This document shows, in pieces, positions 43,256 to 54,330 of a stretch of 64,000 nt of DNA. Below the pieces are notes generated by a model. The model worked only from the letters and a program-made list of their open reading frames with translations, searched no databases and was not told where the DNA came from. The position numbers were made by a program, and so were the translations under genes. The stretch comes from Paraniabella defluvii (lineage in GTDB: Bacteria > Bacteroidota > Bacteroidia > Chitinophagales > Chitinophagaceae): NCBI GenBank assembly GCA_019316985.1, contig CP079215.1:5766001-5830000 (forward strand). The letters run 5' to 3'. Each line of letters begins with the position of its first letter. Within the stretch, counting starts at the first letter, position 1.

Positions 43256-43613
43256 TTATTCGGTAAGCACCAGGATGCTATTCCAAAAATCTTCCCTGGC
43301 CGGAGTAAAAGCGTCGATCAGCACCCTGCCTCCTTACATAAGCAGCCATGTAACACATCGGGCGGTACAAAATAGCCATCTCCCTGTCGTAAAGTTTTGA
43401 CTGATCCCCTATAGTCAGTTCAAACACACCACTTTCCACATAGCTTACCTGTATATGGGGATGCCGGTGCATGGCTCCCACGGCGCCGGATTCGAATTTA
43501 ACCTTAACCATCATTATCTGCCCGTTGTGCCCCAACATTTGCCGTGACACGCCGTTGCCAAGGTCTTTCCACTCAATATCACCATCTACCTGGAAAAAAT
43601 TTTTATCATACAT
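43256..43613 (-). CDS. Cupin domain protein (frameshifted read)
   Basis: Small cytoplasmic beta-barrel protein of about 118 residues. The start MYDKNFFQVDGDIEWKDLG at 43613 is chosen because sequence upstream does not match cupins. Motif 1 contains GAVGAMHRHPHIQVSYVESG, with two of the usual metal His and the Glu; after a lost base near 43390, motif 2 reads GDGYFVPPDVLHG with the last His. The end is DFWNSILVLTE. Members often bind a metal and a small ligand, with diverse functions; none can be assigned here. It is divergent from htpG. Confidence 0.85.
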
Positions 43614-43884
43614 ACTACTAAGATAATACAAAAGCCTAATAACCAACCGCTCACAAAGCATAACGAAGTTTCCTATCGAGGGCAATAAAAACTTCAATAT
43701 CATACTTCGCGGGCAGTGATGATTCTACAACGCTCCTATGCAGTATCCCATGGCGCTTTGCCAACATCCGGATATCCATCGTCGGCATCCCTTCTCCTGA
43801 ATTATTTTCACAGAATCTGACAATCTGACCTTTAACCCATACCGGTATCAATTTTGATTGAACTGCAAAAAAATAATTCAAAAT

Positions 43885-45769
43885 ATGGTTCAGGAAAAAG
43901 GTACTATTTCGATCCACACAGAGAATATCTTCCCCATTATTAAAAAGTTTTTGTACAGCGACCATGAAATTTTCCTTCGTGAGTTGGTGTCCAATGCCGT
44001 AGATGCTATACAGAAGGCAAAAAGACTGGTTTCTTTAGGCCAGTTCCAGGGTGAATTAGGCGAACCGCTGGTGCAGGTAAAACTGGATGCCGATGCAAAA
44101 ACCATTACTATTTCCGATAATGGAATTGGAATGACCGCAGAGGAAATCAAAAATATATCAACCAGGTTGCTTTTTCGGGCGCCAGTGAATTCCTTGAAAA
44201 ATTCAAAGAGGCCAAAGATGCGCATGAGATCATCGGCCAGTTTGGCTTAGGTTTCTACTCTGCCTTTATGGTAGCCGACAAAGTAGAGATCCAGACTTTA
44301 AGCTACCAGCAGGGTGCAGAACCCGCACGCTGGATATGCGACGGAAGCACCACTTTTGAATTGAGTGAAGGTAACCGCACCGAGCGTGGTACAGATATCA
44401 TACTTTATGTAAACGAAGAAAACAAAGATTTCTTAGAAAAATACAAGCTGCAATCTATCCTTGACAAGTATGCTAAATTTTTACCGGTTCCGGTTCAGTT
44501 TGGTACAAGAACAGAAAGCGAGCCCGATGGTGAAGATGAAGAAGGCAAACCTAAATACAAAGAGGTTGAAAAGCCCAATATCATTAATACCGTTAAGCCT
44601 ATCTGGACAAAAGCGCCATCTGAATTAAAGGATGAAGATTACTTAAGCTTCTACAAAGAATTATATCCTTTTACTGAAGATCCTTTATTCTGGATCCATT
44701 TGAATGTAGACTATCCGTTCAACCTTACAGGTGTGTTGTATTTCCCTAAAATTAAAAACGATGTGGAAATACAACGCAACAAGATCAAATTATTCAGCCG
44801 CCAGGTGTTTATTACCGATGATGTAAAAGATATTGTACCCGAGTTTTTGATGCTGCTGCACGGTGTGATTGATTCGCCGGACATCCCGCTGAACGTATCG
44901 CGCTCATTTTTACAGGCCGATGGCAACGTAAAAAAGATCAATACCTATATTACTAAAAAGGTTGCGGATAAGCTAGCTGAGCTGTTTAAGAACGATCGTA
45001 AAAGCTACGAAGAGAAGTGGAATGACATAGGAGTGTTTGTAAAATACGGTATTGTGAGCGAGCCCAAATTTGCGGAACGCGCAAAAGATTTTGTACTGTT
45101 AAATAATGTAAAGAAAGACTTCTTTACACTGGCCGAATACCGCGAAAAAGTAGCGCCGGTGCAAACCGATAAAGATGGCAATGTAGTTTACCTGTACTCA
45201 GCTAATGCCGACAGGCAACACAGCTATATCAGCGCAGCTGAGAAAAAGGATACGATGTATTGTTATTAGATGGTCCTTTAGACAATCACTTTGTAAGTCA
45301 CCTGGAGCGCGACCTGGAAAAAACGCAGATCAAGCGTGTAGATGCTGATGTGGTTGAAAAATTGATCGATAAGGGCGAAAAAATCGAAAGCAGTTTAAGT
45401 GAAGAACAAAGCAAGGAGTTGGAAACCGTGTTTAAGGAAGCTATTACCAAACCGGGCATGGAAGTAAGTATTGAAAACCTTTCAGCGGATGCATTGCCGG
45501 TTACGGTTACTATGGATGAGTTCATGCGCCGCATGAAAGATATGGCGGCCATGGGCGGTGGAATGAGCTTTTATGGCTCAATGCCCGATCGCTATAAAGT
45601 AGCGGTTAATGCCAATCACCCGTTAGCTACCAAAATATTGGCCGAAACCAATAACGACGCACAGAAAGCACTGGCGCAACAGGCATTTGACCTGGCGCTA
45701 TTAGCACAGGGTATGTTAACAGGTGCTGACCTGACGGCTTTTGTTGAAAGAAGCGTGAAGCTGATTTAA
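43885..45769 (+). CDS. htpG: Molecular chaperone HtpG (Hsp90; frameshifted read)
   Basis: Cytoplasmic ATP-dependent chaperone of about 628 residues. The N-terminal ATPase shows FLRELVSNAVDAIQKA near residue 33, ISDNGIGMTAEEI near 80 and GQFGLGFYSAFMVADKVEI. The middle domain has YLSFYKELYPFTEDPLFWIH and DSPDIPLNVSRSFLQ. The C-terminal domain is present to AFVERSVKLI. Frame is lost near 44160 and 45250. The ATG at 43885 fits family starts (MVQEKGTISIHTENIFP). A strong terminator follows. The divergent cupin gene shares the upstream region. Confidence 0.96.
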
Positions 45770-45791
45770 TTTAGTTTACCTGGTATCATAC

Positions 45792-45824
45792 AAAAGCGCC
45801 TGGCTCACTTTGCCAGGCGCTTTT
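45792..45824. terminator. Bidirectional terminator between htpG and the M56 gene
   Basis: AAAAGCGCCTGGC (45792-45804) and GCCAGGCGCTTTT (45812-45824) are perfect inverted arms of 13 pairs around a seven-base loop, giving a T tract on each strand. It sits between the convergent ends of htpG and the M56 peptidase gene. Confidence 0.92.
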
Positions 45825-45870
45825 GTTCTTCTGGGAAAATACCTGAAAAGCTGATTTAAATTTAATGGAT

Positions 45871-47347
45871 TTACCGTTCGCCGCCCTGCGATGCGTCGTG
45901 TATAATATTGTGCACTTCTGCTGACCTGCCTATACCTGTAAATTCCTTCCCATCCAGCAAAATCTTTTTAACCGCCATACCGTTCATAGTCATATTCCCA
46001 TTGCCATCAACTTTAATCAGGCAGTTTATTTATCAAGCCTGAAGTTTCTTTTTCCTCCTCAATTTTTGGCGGAGGAAATTTCTTCATTTCAATTGTTGGG
46101 GGCGGGGGCGGTGGCAACGGACTAGCCTTTTGTCTCTGTTGCAATGTCATTTTCTTGTAAACAGGAAACAGTTTATCTGATTTGCCATCGATCCATTTGT
46201 ACTTGTTCTTTCCCCGTTACGCATTTGTTTGATCACTTCTTCATACATCGCTAGTTCATTGGCAGAAGCGCCCGGTCCTTCAGGCATATCCTTTACCACT
46301 TTGGGAGGAGAAAATTTTTTAACTTCAATCTCGGGCTCTGTTAAGCCGGCTGCTTTTCCTGAATCAGCGGCTGATTGACCTGGGGTATGGACAAAGATAC
46401 CGTGGTATCTTTTGATATTGTACTAAGCGCATCATCCTTTACCTCTGCCAATTGCTTCTCTCTGTCTGCATTCAAATTAGTGTCTTTCTTTTCTACCGTA
46501 TTACAGCCTACAAATACAACCAGGGCTGTAACCGGAATCAAAGCCAGTGACATGAGGGTGGTTCTTTTTTATCAGGTTTCTTTAATAACATAGTTAAGCG
46601 TTTTTTTGTAATATAAAATGTAAAGCTGCTTGCCAACGCCAATGAGCTTTGCATAGCAGCCCGTTGCAATAACACAACCTGGTAACTACGCACATCGCCC
46701 AGCTGCTTTATTACCGCAGCATCAGCCAGCAGCTCATGGTTAATCATTACAGATCGTTTGTACCAATAAATAAAAGGATTGAACCAGGTAATAATTTTCA
46801 GTAATTCCAGAAATAGTATATCCCAGCTATGTTTTTGACGTATATGCGCTAATTCATGTGCCATCACTTCGGCTTCAATCTTACCGGTGTCATACTCCGT
46901 TTTAGAAAAGTAGATGGTATTTAAAAAACTATGCGGCGCAATGGGCCCGTTTAGTAGTACTACCCTAACACCATTCCTATAAAAATGAACCCCGCTTTTT
47001 CCTTTCGCTTTCAGGTTTAAAATATTGATTAAAAAACGCAGCAATAAATAGCCACTTATTATAAGCGCCAGGATGATCGCGCCAGCGTTGATATACGCTA
47101 TCCATTCAACACCTGATGGCGGAAGCGGTTGCATTTCCTCAGAGTAGCCCGGAGCTACATATAACTGCTGCGCCACAACAGGCACTTCAACAGTGATCGT
47201 TATCAGCGGTATAAGAAAAGAAGCTACTAAACTACTAAGCAAATAAACGCGGTTAAACACCAGCATTTTTTCTTTATTAAATAGTGCAGCATAAAGGGCA
47301 TAAAAGACGCCGCTGCAAACAATCATTTTAATCAGATATACAAACAT
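45871..47347 (-). CDS. BlaR1-like M56 family metallopeptidase with Pro-rich C-terminus (second sensor; frameshifted read)
   Basis: Inner-membrane sensor peptidase of about 490 residues. The N-terminus has four helices; the zinc site is HELAHIRQKHSWDILF near residue 175, with INHELLADAAVIKQLG as the downstream acidic part. A last helix follows (MSLALIPVTALVVFVGC), then an external tail with IEVKKFSPPKVVKDMP and IEMKKFPPPKIEEEKE, and a terminal IKVDGNGNMTMNGMAVKKIL with LDGKEFTG. No penicillin-binding sensor domain is seen. Frame changes lie near 46570, 46350, 46210 and 46025; the stop is at 45871. It is the third gene after blaI-like and another M56. Confidence 0.85.
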
Positions 47348-47378
47348 ATTACCTGTTTTATTTTTTTAACGATACCCT

Positions 47379-48791
47379 TTAAAAATTATTTTTCACAGGG
47401 TGGCTATCAACTCCATCGGCAGGAGACGATTCTTTCACTATTTTTTGAACTTCCTCATCCTTCACTATAACAGGTGGCGCGAACGGTTTTACTTTCTTTG
47501 TAGCTACAACAGCGGGAGGTGTAAACGAGTGCACTTCCTTATCTTTTACAATTACGGGTGGTGTAAAAGACACTGCCTGCTCCTTTGGAGGTTTAGGCGG
47601 CGGAGGTGGCGGAACGGTTTGCATTTTTTTGACGGGATTGGTGCGGTTGGTGGCGGCAACGGAGCTTTTGCCTTCGTTACTGCTGGTGATGGAGGCAGTG
47701 GTGGTGGAACATTCGCCTGCTTTTTGCGGCTTGGAGGCGCAGGTGGTGGCGGTGAAAGCTGCACCCCATATTCTTTTTCGAATGCCTCTCTTTTCTCTGC
47801 TGTAGATACATCTGCGCTTATTTTCTTTCCGTTTTTATATTTAATTACCGCCTTGCTATTTTTCCCCTTTGGGTTTTCAACAATAAGAAGCTCTACATCG
47901 GAGGGCTTTCCTTCAGAAACAGTGCCGGTAGCGGGCACCTGTGGCGGCGGCAACTGCGCATATACGCGCTCACTGAACACGAAAACCAGCAGCGCTAACA
48001 ATGGCAGGCTTAGCATAGCTTTCAGGCCGGCAATAACCGGATTGGCTTTTTTTTGTAACATGATGATTCTTTTTTGGTAATGAAAAAATGAAAGCTGCTT
48101 GCCAATGCCGGCGTAGGTTGCGCGCCTGCCCGTTGAAGTAAAATATGCTGGTAACCGCGCCTGTTATCCAGCTTTTTACTACCGCAGCATCGGCCAGCAG
48201 CTCATGGTTGATTTTTATTGATCGCTTGTACAAGTAAATGAATGGATTGAACCAATAGAATATCTGTAATAGTTCAACAAACAAAATATCCCAGGAGTGT
48301 TTTTGCCTTATATGAGCCAGCTCATGCTCTAATATTTCTTTTTCGATGTGCTGTGCCTGGTATTCATCGCTGTTTAAAAATATCGTGTTCAGGAAGCTAT
48401 GCGGCACCACTGGTTCCTGTAAAAGAACAATTCTTACCCCTTTAAAAGCTATCCGCTTGTGGTTTCCACTGGCTATTTTTTTAAACCTCAATAAATTTTT
48501 AGTAAATCTTACTAATAAAATAAAGCTTACCAGTATTGATATAGCAGCCAGAATAATCATTGCATAATCAACCCAATCGTGCTGCTCTTTAACCGGCTGC
48601 GCTACTCCATTCACAATATAGCTGCTTAAGTATACGGTAAATGTAATAAAGGGTATAACGCAGGATAGTATTAAAGCAGTTAACAGGTAAAACCGGTTAA
48701 AGACCAGCATTTTTTCATTACGGAACAGCAGCGCGTAAAGCCCATAAAAAGCAGCACTGCAGGCAATCATTTTTAAAAGATAGATAAGCAT
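47379..48791 (-). CDS. BlaR1-like M56 family metallopeptidase with Pro-rich repeats (first sensor; frameshifted read)
   Basis: Inner-membrane sensor peptidase of about 470 residues, a paralogue of the next gene. Its starting 35 residues (MLIYLLKMIACSAAFYGLYA) closely match it. The zinc site is HELAHIRQKHSWDILF, with INHELLADAAVVK; the last helix is LLALLVFVFSERVYA. The external tail has PATGTVSEGKPSDVELLIVE, long proline runs and three tandem copies of about 14 residues: SFTPPVIVKDKEV, SFTPPAVVATKKV, PFAPPVIVKDEEV. Frame changes lie near 48175, 48060 and 47625. It starts three bases after the BlaI stop, so translation is probably coupled. Confidence 0.85.
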
Positions 48792-48792
48792 A

Positions 48793-49165
48793 TCATTTCT
48801 TTTTTTTTGATTTCAGAATCGATGATCTTTTTCAATTCCTCCAGCTGAGATTTACTCAAATTGGTTTCCGTGGTAAAAAAGGAAGCAAACTGTAATACAG
48901 AATCATCAAAATAGTTTTTAATCATGCTGCTTACATGCTTTGAAAAATAGTCAGACTTCTTTATTAAGGGATAATATTCACGGGAATTTCCATATTGGTT
49001 GAACGCAATCACACCTTTATCTGTCATGCGTTTTAAAAGGGTAGCCACGGTGGTACTTGCAGGCTTTGGATCAGGAAAGCTTTCGATCAGGTCTTTCATA
49101 AAAGCCTTCTCTTTTTGCCAAATGTACTCCATTAACTGTTCTTCGGATTTCGATAATTTAACCAT
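48793..49165 (-). CDS. BlaI/MecI/CopY family transcriptional repressor
   Basis: Winged-helix DNA-binding repressor of about 124 residues, normally cleaved by its M56 partner. The DNA-binding half reads LSKSEEQLMEYIWQKEKAF and STTVATLLKRMTDKGVIAF; the dimerisation half ends SKSQLEELKKIIDSEIKKK. The last codons are out of frame at a nine-base A run (48800-48808); removing one A gives a stop at 48793. It heads the operon with the two M56 genes and very likely represses its own promoter through the operators just upstream of its start. Confidence 0.92.
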
Positions 49166-49200
49166 TCTACAATTATAGATTTATTTCTACAAATGTAGAA
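49165..49200. promoter_or_regulatory. Paired BlaI-type operators
   Basis: Operator 1 (49185-49200) is TTCTACA-AA-TGTAGAA, with exact seven-base arms matching the BlaI/MecI core TACA-nn-TGTA. Operator 2 (49165-49180) is TTCTACA-AT-TATAGAT, with five of seven arm positions kept. Their centres are 20 bases apart, about two helical turns, as for two dimers on one face. Operator 1 covers the -7 box; operator 2 touches the start codon. Confidence 0.8.
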
Positions 49201-49220
49201 CATTTTATATTCGCTCCAAA
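49190..49220 (-). promoter_or_regulatory. Bacteroidota promoter of the blaI-M56-M56 operon
   Basis: TTTG (49220-49217), 19 bases, TACATTTG (49197-49190) on the minus strand is an exact match to the Bacteroidota consensus TTTG-N17-23-TAnnTTTG. The expected start, about seven bases after the -7 box, is near 49183, leaving a leader of about 18 bases. Confidence 0.8.
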
Positions 49221-49261
49221 TTTTTTTGACCCGGTCAGATACAGATGTTATCCATAAAAAA

Positions 49262-49280
49262 CGCCGGACTTGGTCCGGCG
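49262..49280 (-). terminator. Intrinsic terminator of the M1 peptidase gene
   Basis: CGCCGGAC and GTCCGGCG form an eight-pair perfect stem with a three-base loop; on the minus strand six T follow (49261-49256). It begins 26 bases after the peptidase stop. Confidence 0.88.
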
Positions 49281-49305
49281 CAATTTGTTATAAGTTTGCT
49301 GAAGG

Positions 49306-51137
49306 CTAAAAATTTTGCTTATTGTTTTGCCGGTTGATATCGGCCATTCGCTGGCTTGGGTCAATTTCTACAGTAGCAATATCTTCTTTCTTTAAATCAG
49401 TAGTAACTGTATAGGTTTCGCTGGTCCAATGCCATATGGGATGGACTTTTCGCGCCATGTTATTTTCGGCAGGCTTTAAACCAAACATCAGGTCCATCGG
49501 TATGTAATGCAGCTCCTGCTGCCCATCTTCCCTGGTTATTACCAAATCAACAGGCATAGGCATCAATCCCCTGTTGCGGAGATGGATACTTATTTTTCCA
49601 TCCGCTTCCCCAATACTGTCTACTGCATAATCTATCGTTTTGGTGCTGTTTACCCAAAATTCCTTATACCAATCCAATTTCATATCGCTTGCTTTTTCAG
49701 CAATGCGGATAAAGTCGTTAACATCTGGGTGTTTAAACTTCCAGGTATTATAATAGTCCAGTAAAATTTTGTCACGTGTTGCGTTGCCAACGATATAGCC
49801 TAATTGCTCTAAAAATACAGCACCTTTCGAATAGCTCGCAATGCTGTATCCCATATTCGTATTAAAGTGATCGGCATGTGTGGCCAGTGGTTCTTCAAAA
49901 TTACTACGGGCCAGCTTATAGTAACTATTGTAATCGGCCAGGTTAGCGGTGTCCCTGTTGCCATTCTTTAGCCAAACGCTTACGATGTTTTCTCCATAAG
50001 AAGTAAATCCTTCATCCATCCAGGGATACAGGCTTTCATTAGTAGCCAGCACGCCCTGGTACCAGCTGTGAAACCATTCGTGCAACCAGGCCCCGGGCTG
50101 GCCAGCAAAGTAGCCATTGGGTATTCCATACCGCCATCGCCACCGGTTATAAAGGAGTATTGTTTGTAAGGATAAGCCCCGAATTGCTTTTCCATAAAAG
50201 GGTAAGCTTTTTCGGCCTGGGTTAAAATATGCTCCCAATCCTCCGCTTTCTTTCCTGCTGTTTTATATAAAAGGTGAAGAGTGATGCCGTCTTTAATCTG
50301 CCTGGTTTTATGAATAAATTCCGGGTCGGCGGCCCACATAAAATCATGTACATTGCTGGCAGTAAATCTCCACGTGAGCTTATCTGTATTAGGCACTGCC
50401 GGCTTCACTCCTGCTGCCTCATATCCATAGCCGATCTGATTGGCATTTTTCAGATAGCCGGTGCCTCCCAGGATATAATTTTTGTCGATGGTGATATTTA
50501 CCTCAAACTCTCCGAATGGCCCGTAAAATTCACGGCCTACATAAGGCGTGGGATGCCAGCCTGCTTTATCATATGCGCAAATGCGCGGGTACCACTGGCT
50601 CATAGAATAGCGTACTTTGGTAGTAGGATTATCCCTGCCACTACGCCTGATCTGTAAAGGCACCTGGGCTTCAAATTCCATATCCAGCACTACTTTCTGT
50701 CCTGGCAAAATAGCCTGGGTTAGTGGCACCATCAAAATGGTTTCAAGCTCTTCAAATTTCTGGGGAACGCCATTCAGTTTTAAAGACTTCACTTTCTGAT
50801 AGCCTATTTCACCGGGTTGTAAGCTATCAATGCGACCTCTAACCCGTGGGTCCCAGTCTGGCTTGCCATTGATACTGATCTGGCCCTGCCGGCGGCTGCG
50901 ATTATCCATCATACTGCCCGGCTGGAAAGCATTCCAGTATAAATGATAAAAATTTTTTTAAGGTGTCGGGTGAATTATTCCAATACTCCAGCTTTTGCTT
51001 ACCTGTAAATTGGTTGGACTGAACATTCATGTTTACATCCATTACATACTTCACTTTCTGCTGCCAGTATCCCTGTTGAGCAAATGCAACTGTTCCCAAA
51101 AACCGGCCAAAGCAACCGTCACAACTTTCCTGATCAT
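49306..51137 (-). CDS. M1 family metallopeptidase (frameshifted read)
   Basis: Exported aminopeptidase-like protein of about 610 residues. The start at 51137 gives a signal peptide (MIRKVVTVALAGF) ending near AFAQQ after a frame change near 51090. The exopeptidase motif is GGMEYPM, a variant of GAMEN, near residue 325; the zinc site is HEWFHSWYQG, with the third ligand Glu in MDEGFTSYGEN. A C-terminal beta domain ends IDPSQRMADINRQNNKQNF. Other frame changes lie near 50940 and 50115. Probably periplasmic peptide degradation. It is monocistronic with its own terminator. Confidence 0.92.
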
Positions 51138-51369
51138 AATCGTTATCCTTAAATGCGAAAAGCGCAAATATAAAATATAAGTTAAGGGAATCCTAACCGT
51201 TCCAATAATAAAGCGCCACGACACCGCAGCGCTTACAACATAATTTTAAGCTTATTTAGTACCGGACTGAACCGATCCTGGCATCGTCAGCTATATAATT
51301 TAGCATATTAAAAGAGCAAATCATTCATTTAGAATCATTTGCCAATGAATTATGCCAGGTAGCCGCTCA

Positions 51370-52060
51370 TTATTTATTAGCGCTCTCATCCCGTGTTCAT
51401 TTCTCTTTTGCCCTTCCACCACAATCACTATCTCGCCCTTTACTGTTTTTTGCAAAAATAGGCTGCCAGCTCTTCCAGGGTTCCCGCTTTGTTTCCTCGA
51501 ACATTTTGGTGAGCTCCTGCTCACACTGCATTGACGGTCAGCGCCAAAATAGCCACCCAGGTCGTTAAGCGTTTTCACCAGCCGCATAGGAGATTCATAT
51601 AAGATTATTGTACGCTCTTCATTTTTCAGCTTTTCAAGCATTGTGTGCCTTCCTTTTTTAAAGGCAGAAAACCTTCAAAGCAGAAGCTATTAGTAGGAAG
51701 TCCGCTGTTGACCAACGCCGGTACGAACGCTGTTGCGCCGGGTAAACTCTGTACTTCAACACCTTGCTGCACGCAGGCCCTTACCAGTAAAAAAGCCGGA
51801 TCTGAAATGCCGGGTGTACCGGCATCCGTTACCAAAGCCATTTTTTACCGGCTGCCAGCTGTTGCACCAGGTGCTCTACAATTTTATGCTCATTATGCTG
51901 GTGATAAGGCGTAAGAGGCTTCGAGATCTGGTAATGATTGAGCAGGTGTGAAGTAGTGCGGGTATCTTCCGCCAAAATAACATCCACCTCCTGCAGCACT
52001 TCGAGTGCCCTTGGTTATATCTTTCAAATTCCCTATGGGTGTTGGCACAAGATATAACAT
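51370..52060 (-). CDS. rsmI: 16S rRNA (cytidine(1402)-2'-O)-methyltransferase (frameshifted read)
   Basis: SAM-dependent rRNA methyltransferase of about 230 residues. It starts MLYLVPTPIGNLKDIT at 52060; corrected sequence reads DVILAEDTRTTSHLLNHYQI, then MALVTDAGTPGISDPAFLLV near residue 75, SLPGATAFVPALVNSGLP and RTIILYESPMRLVKTL. Frame changes occur near 52010, 51850, 51640, 51500 and 51390, so the exact end is approximate; the stop at 51370 after DESANK is preferred. It starts two bases after the pssA stop. Confidence 0.9.
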
Positions 52061-52062
52061 TA

Positions 52063-52808
52063 TTAAGCTTTATTAGGTCTGAAAATTAAAGATAGCAGTA
52101 CATAAGCAATAAATATAACAGGTACCGCCAGCCACTTTAAAAAAATGACCGATAGCACAGCAATCAATAGTAAAATAAATTTATCGGTATTGCTCTTTAC
52201 ACTGAAGTTTTTGAATTTGAGACTGATCAACGGAAGATTGGATACCATTAAAAAAGATATTACTGCAATCATCCCATATAAAACATAAGGATTAGAGAGC
52301 CAGGCTCCTGCCGGGCTATCGGTAGTATTAATAATGAAAGGTAAGGAAGCTATGGTTAAACCAGCTGCAGGCGTAGGTACCCCTTTAAAATAATAGGTTT
52401 GTTCTTTATCCAGATTAAACTTAGCCAAACGCCACACCGCGCAGCAGGGAATGAGCAATGCCGGCAACAGGTACCATAAATTATCCGGGGTAATTCCGTT
52501 TTAGTTAACGCCAATTGCAATAACCGGTACATGATCATACCGGGCGCTACCCCGAAAGTTACCGCATCTGCCAGCGAGTCTAGCTGTGCTCCCATGTCTG
52601 ACGTAGCATTAAAAAGCCTGGCTACAAAACCATCCAGGAAGTCGACCACAGCCGCCAGAAATATATATACACCAGCCACTATGAGTCCCATAGAAAACGT
52701 ACCGGCTTTACTGGTAAACAGAAAACCATCATCTTTAAAAATATAAATGATGGCGATGCAACCACATACCAGGTTGAGCAGCGTAAATAAATTAGGAATC
52801 TGTTTCAT
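52063..52808 (-). CDS. pssA: CDP-diacylglycerol-serine O-phosphatidyltransferase (frameshifted read)
   Basis: Inner-membrane enzyme of about 248 residues making phosphatidylserine, the precursor of phosphatidylethanolamine. It starts MKQIPNLFTLLNLVCGCIAI. The CDP-alcohol motif is intact: DFLDGFVARLFNATSDMGAQ followed by LDSLADAVTFGVAPG. Eight hydrophobic segments are seen. Frame changes lie near 52490. No decarboxylase gene adjoins it. rsmI follows two bases downstream. Confidence 0.93.
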
Positions 52809-52854
52809 TTTAGTTGATGGGTCATAGCTGACAGTTCATCGTTTTCTCTTGCTA

Positions 52855-54157
52855 TTAACTACTAACTTTTTTCATCAGTCTTTCAATATCATCGGCTTCT
52901 ATCGGTATATTCTTCATCAGGTCGATATTGCCGTTTTTAGTGATCCAGAAATTATTCTCAATACGGATACCCATTTGCTCTTCTTCGATATAAATGCCTG
53001 GTTCGATAGTAAATACCATACCGGCCTTAATGGGCTGATAAAAATTGGGGCCCAGGTCGTGCACATCAATGCCTAAGTGATGAGATATACCATGATAAGT
53101 ATATTTCCGGTAAGCCCTGTTCTGCGGGTCTTCGTTCTTAACATCCGCCTTTGTCAGCAAACCTAATTTCAGGTATTGCTTGGTAAACTCGTCGCCTGCT
53201 TTTTCATGATACTCCGCGATAGTAATGCCTGGCTTAAGTATACCGGCACAATAGCGGTGTGCACCTGCAGGCAGGCATTATAAATTTCTTTTTGACGTGG
53301 CGTGAACTTACCGTTAACAGGTACGGTTCGGGTAAGATCTGCATTATACCCGCCATACTCAGCTCCAAAGTCCATCAAAATTAATTCTCCATCTTTACAC
53401 TGGTTATTATTGAAGATATAGTGTAGCACCCGTGCATTGTCTCCACTGGCAATAATGCTGTTATATCCTTCACCCGTGGCCCGCTGGCTTAGAAAAGAAT
53501 GAACTATTTCTGCTTCAATTTCGTACTCCCACACGCCTGGCTTTATAAATTGCAATAAGCGCCTGAAAGTATTTTCGGTAATATCAATAGCTTTCTGAAT
53601 TACCTCTACCTCATACTGTGTTTTAATAGAGCGTAGCTCGTGCAAAATGCGAGCAGCACGCAGATAGTTGTGCAGCGGGTAGCGCTCCTGTATATGTTTG
53701 ATATAGCGAGTTTGCGCGGTATCCAGCCAGGATCCTTTACGGTCGTGCTCATTAGAATCTAAATATACATTCTCGGCTGCATGCATCCAGGCCTGCAATA
53801 ATGCAGGTAAAGCATCAGCCCATACAATTGTTTTGATACCATTAATGGCTGTAGCTTCGGATGCCCGCAGGCGTTTGCCATCCCATTTTTCTTTTAATTC
53901 GTTGGGGCGCACCAGTACCAGCACCTCCTTATACCTGGGATCGGGGTTGTCCGGGAACAAAATCAACATCGAATCTTCCTGCGTGATGCCTGTTAACCAA
54001 AATAAGGAGCTGTTAAACTTATATTTATATAAAGCATCTGCATTATGGGGCACTTCGTCATTGGCAACAAAAATTGCAATAGAATTTTTCTGCATTTTTT
54101 TACAAAGCGCTCCCTGTTGTTAATAAACAGCTTGGGATTTAATGGTAGGTATTTCAT
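52855..54157 (-). CDS. Aminopeptidase P family protein, M24 (frameshifted read)
   Basis: Cytoplasmic Xaa-Pro aminopeptidase of about 434 residues. The N-terminal domain starts MKYLPLNPKLFINNRERFVK at 54157; a seven-base T run at 54095-54101 breaks the frame before IAIFVANDEVPHNADALYKY. Metal ligands are seen in MDFGAEYGGYNADLTRTVP (two Asp), YHGISHHLGIDVHD (His), FTIEPGIYIEEE and GIRIENNFWIT (two Glu). A second frame change is near 53240. The length is typical of the family. Likely role in turnover of proline peptides. Confidence 0.94.
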
Positions 54158-54330
54158 GTAATATTGAAGTTGAAAACTGAATACAAACTTAAGACTTGAA
54201 ACATTAATAATATCGCATAAAAGTAAACACTTCCTGCCGCTATAAGAACTTATCAGGAAGGAAACGCATACCGTTATCAGGGAATACCCTGAAGATGGTC
54301 AAAATAGACAGCCCAATAACCAAAGAACGG

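Noticed and set aside
43651..43965. A 104-codon minus-strand frame starting inside htpG
   Set aside because: It overlaps the htpG start in antisense and its sequence has no recognisable family; the non-overlapping part (about 45 residues) is too weak to call.
47400..48080. Long plus-strand frame rich in Arg, Gly and Cys opposite the M56 tail
   Set aside because: It is the mirror of the proline-rich coding sequence on the other strand; codons for proline give long stop-free antisense frames.
45871..49165. Beta-lactam resistance locus
   Set aside because: No beta-lactamase or penicillin-binding gene is present and the M56 proteins lack a penicillin sensor domain.
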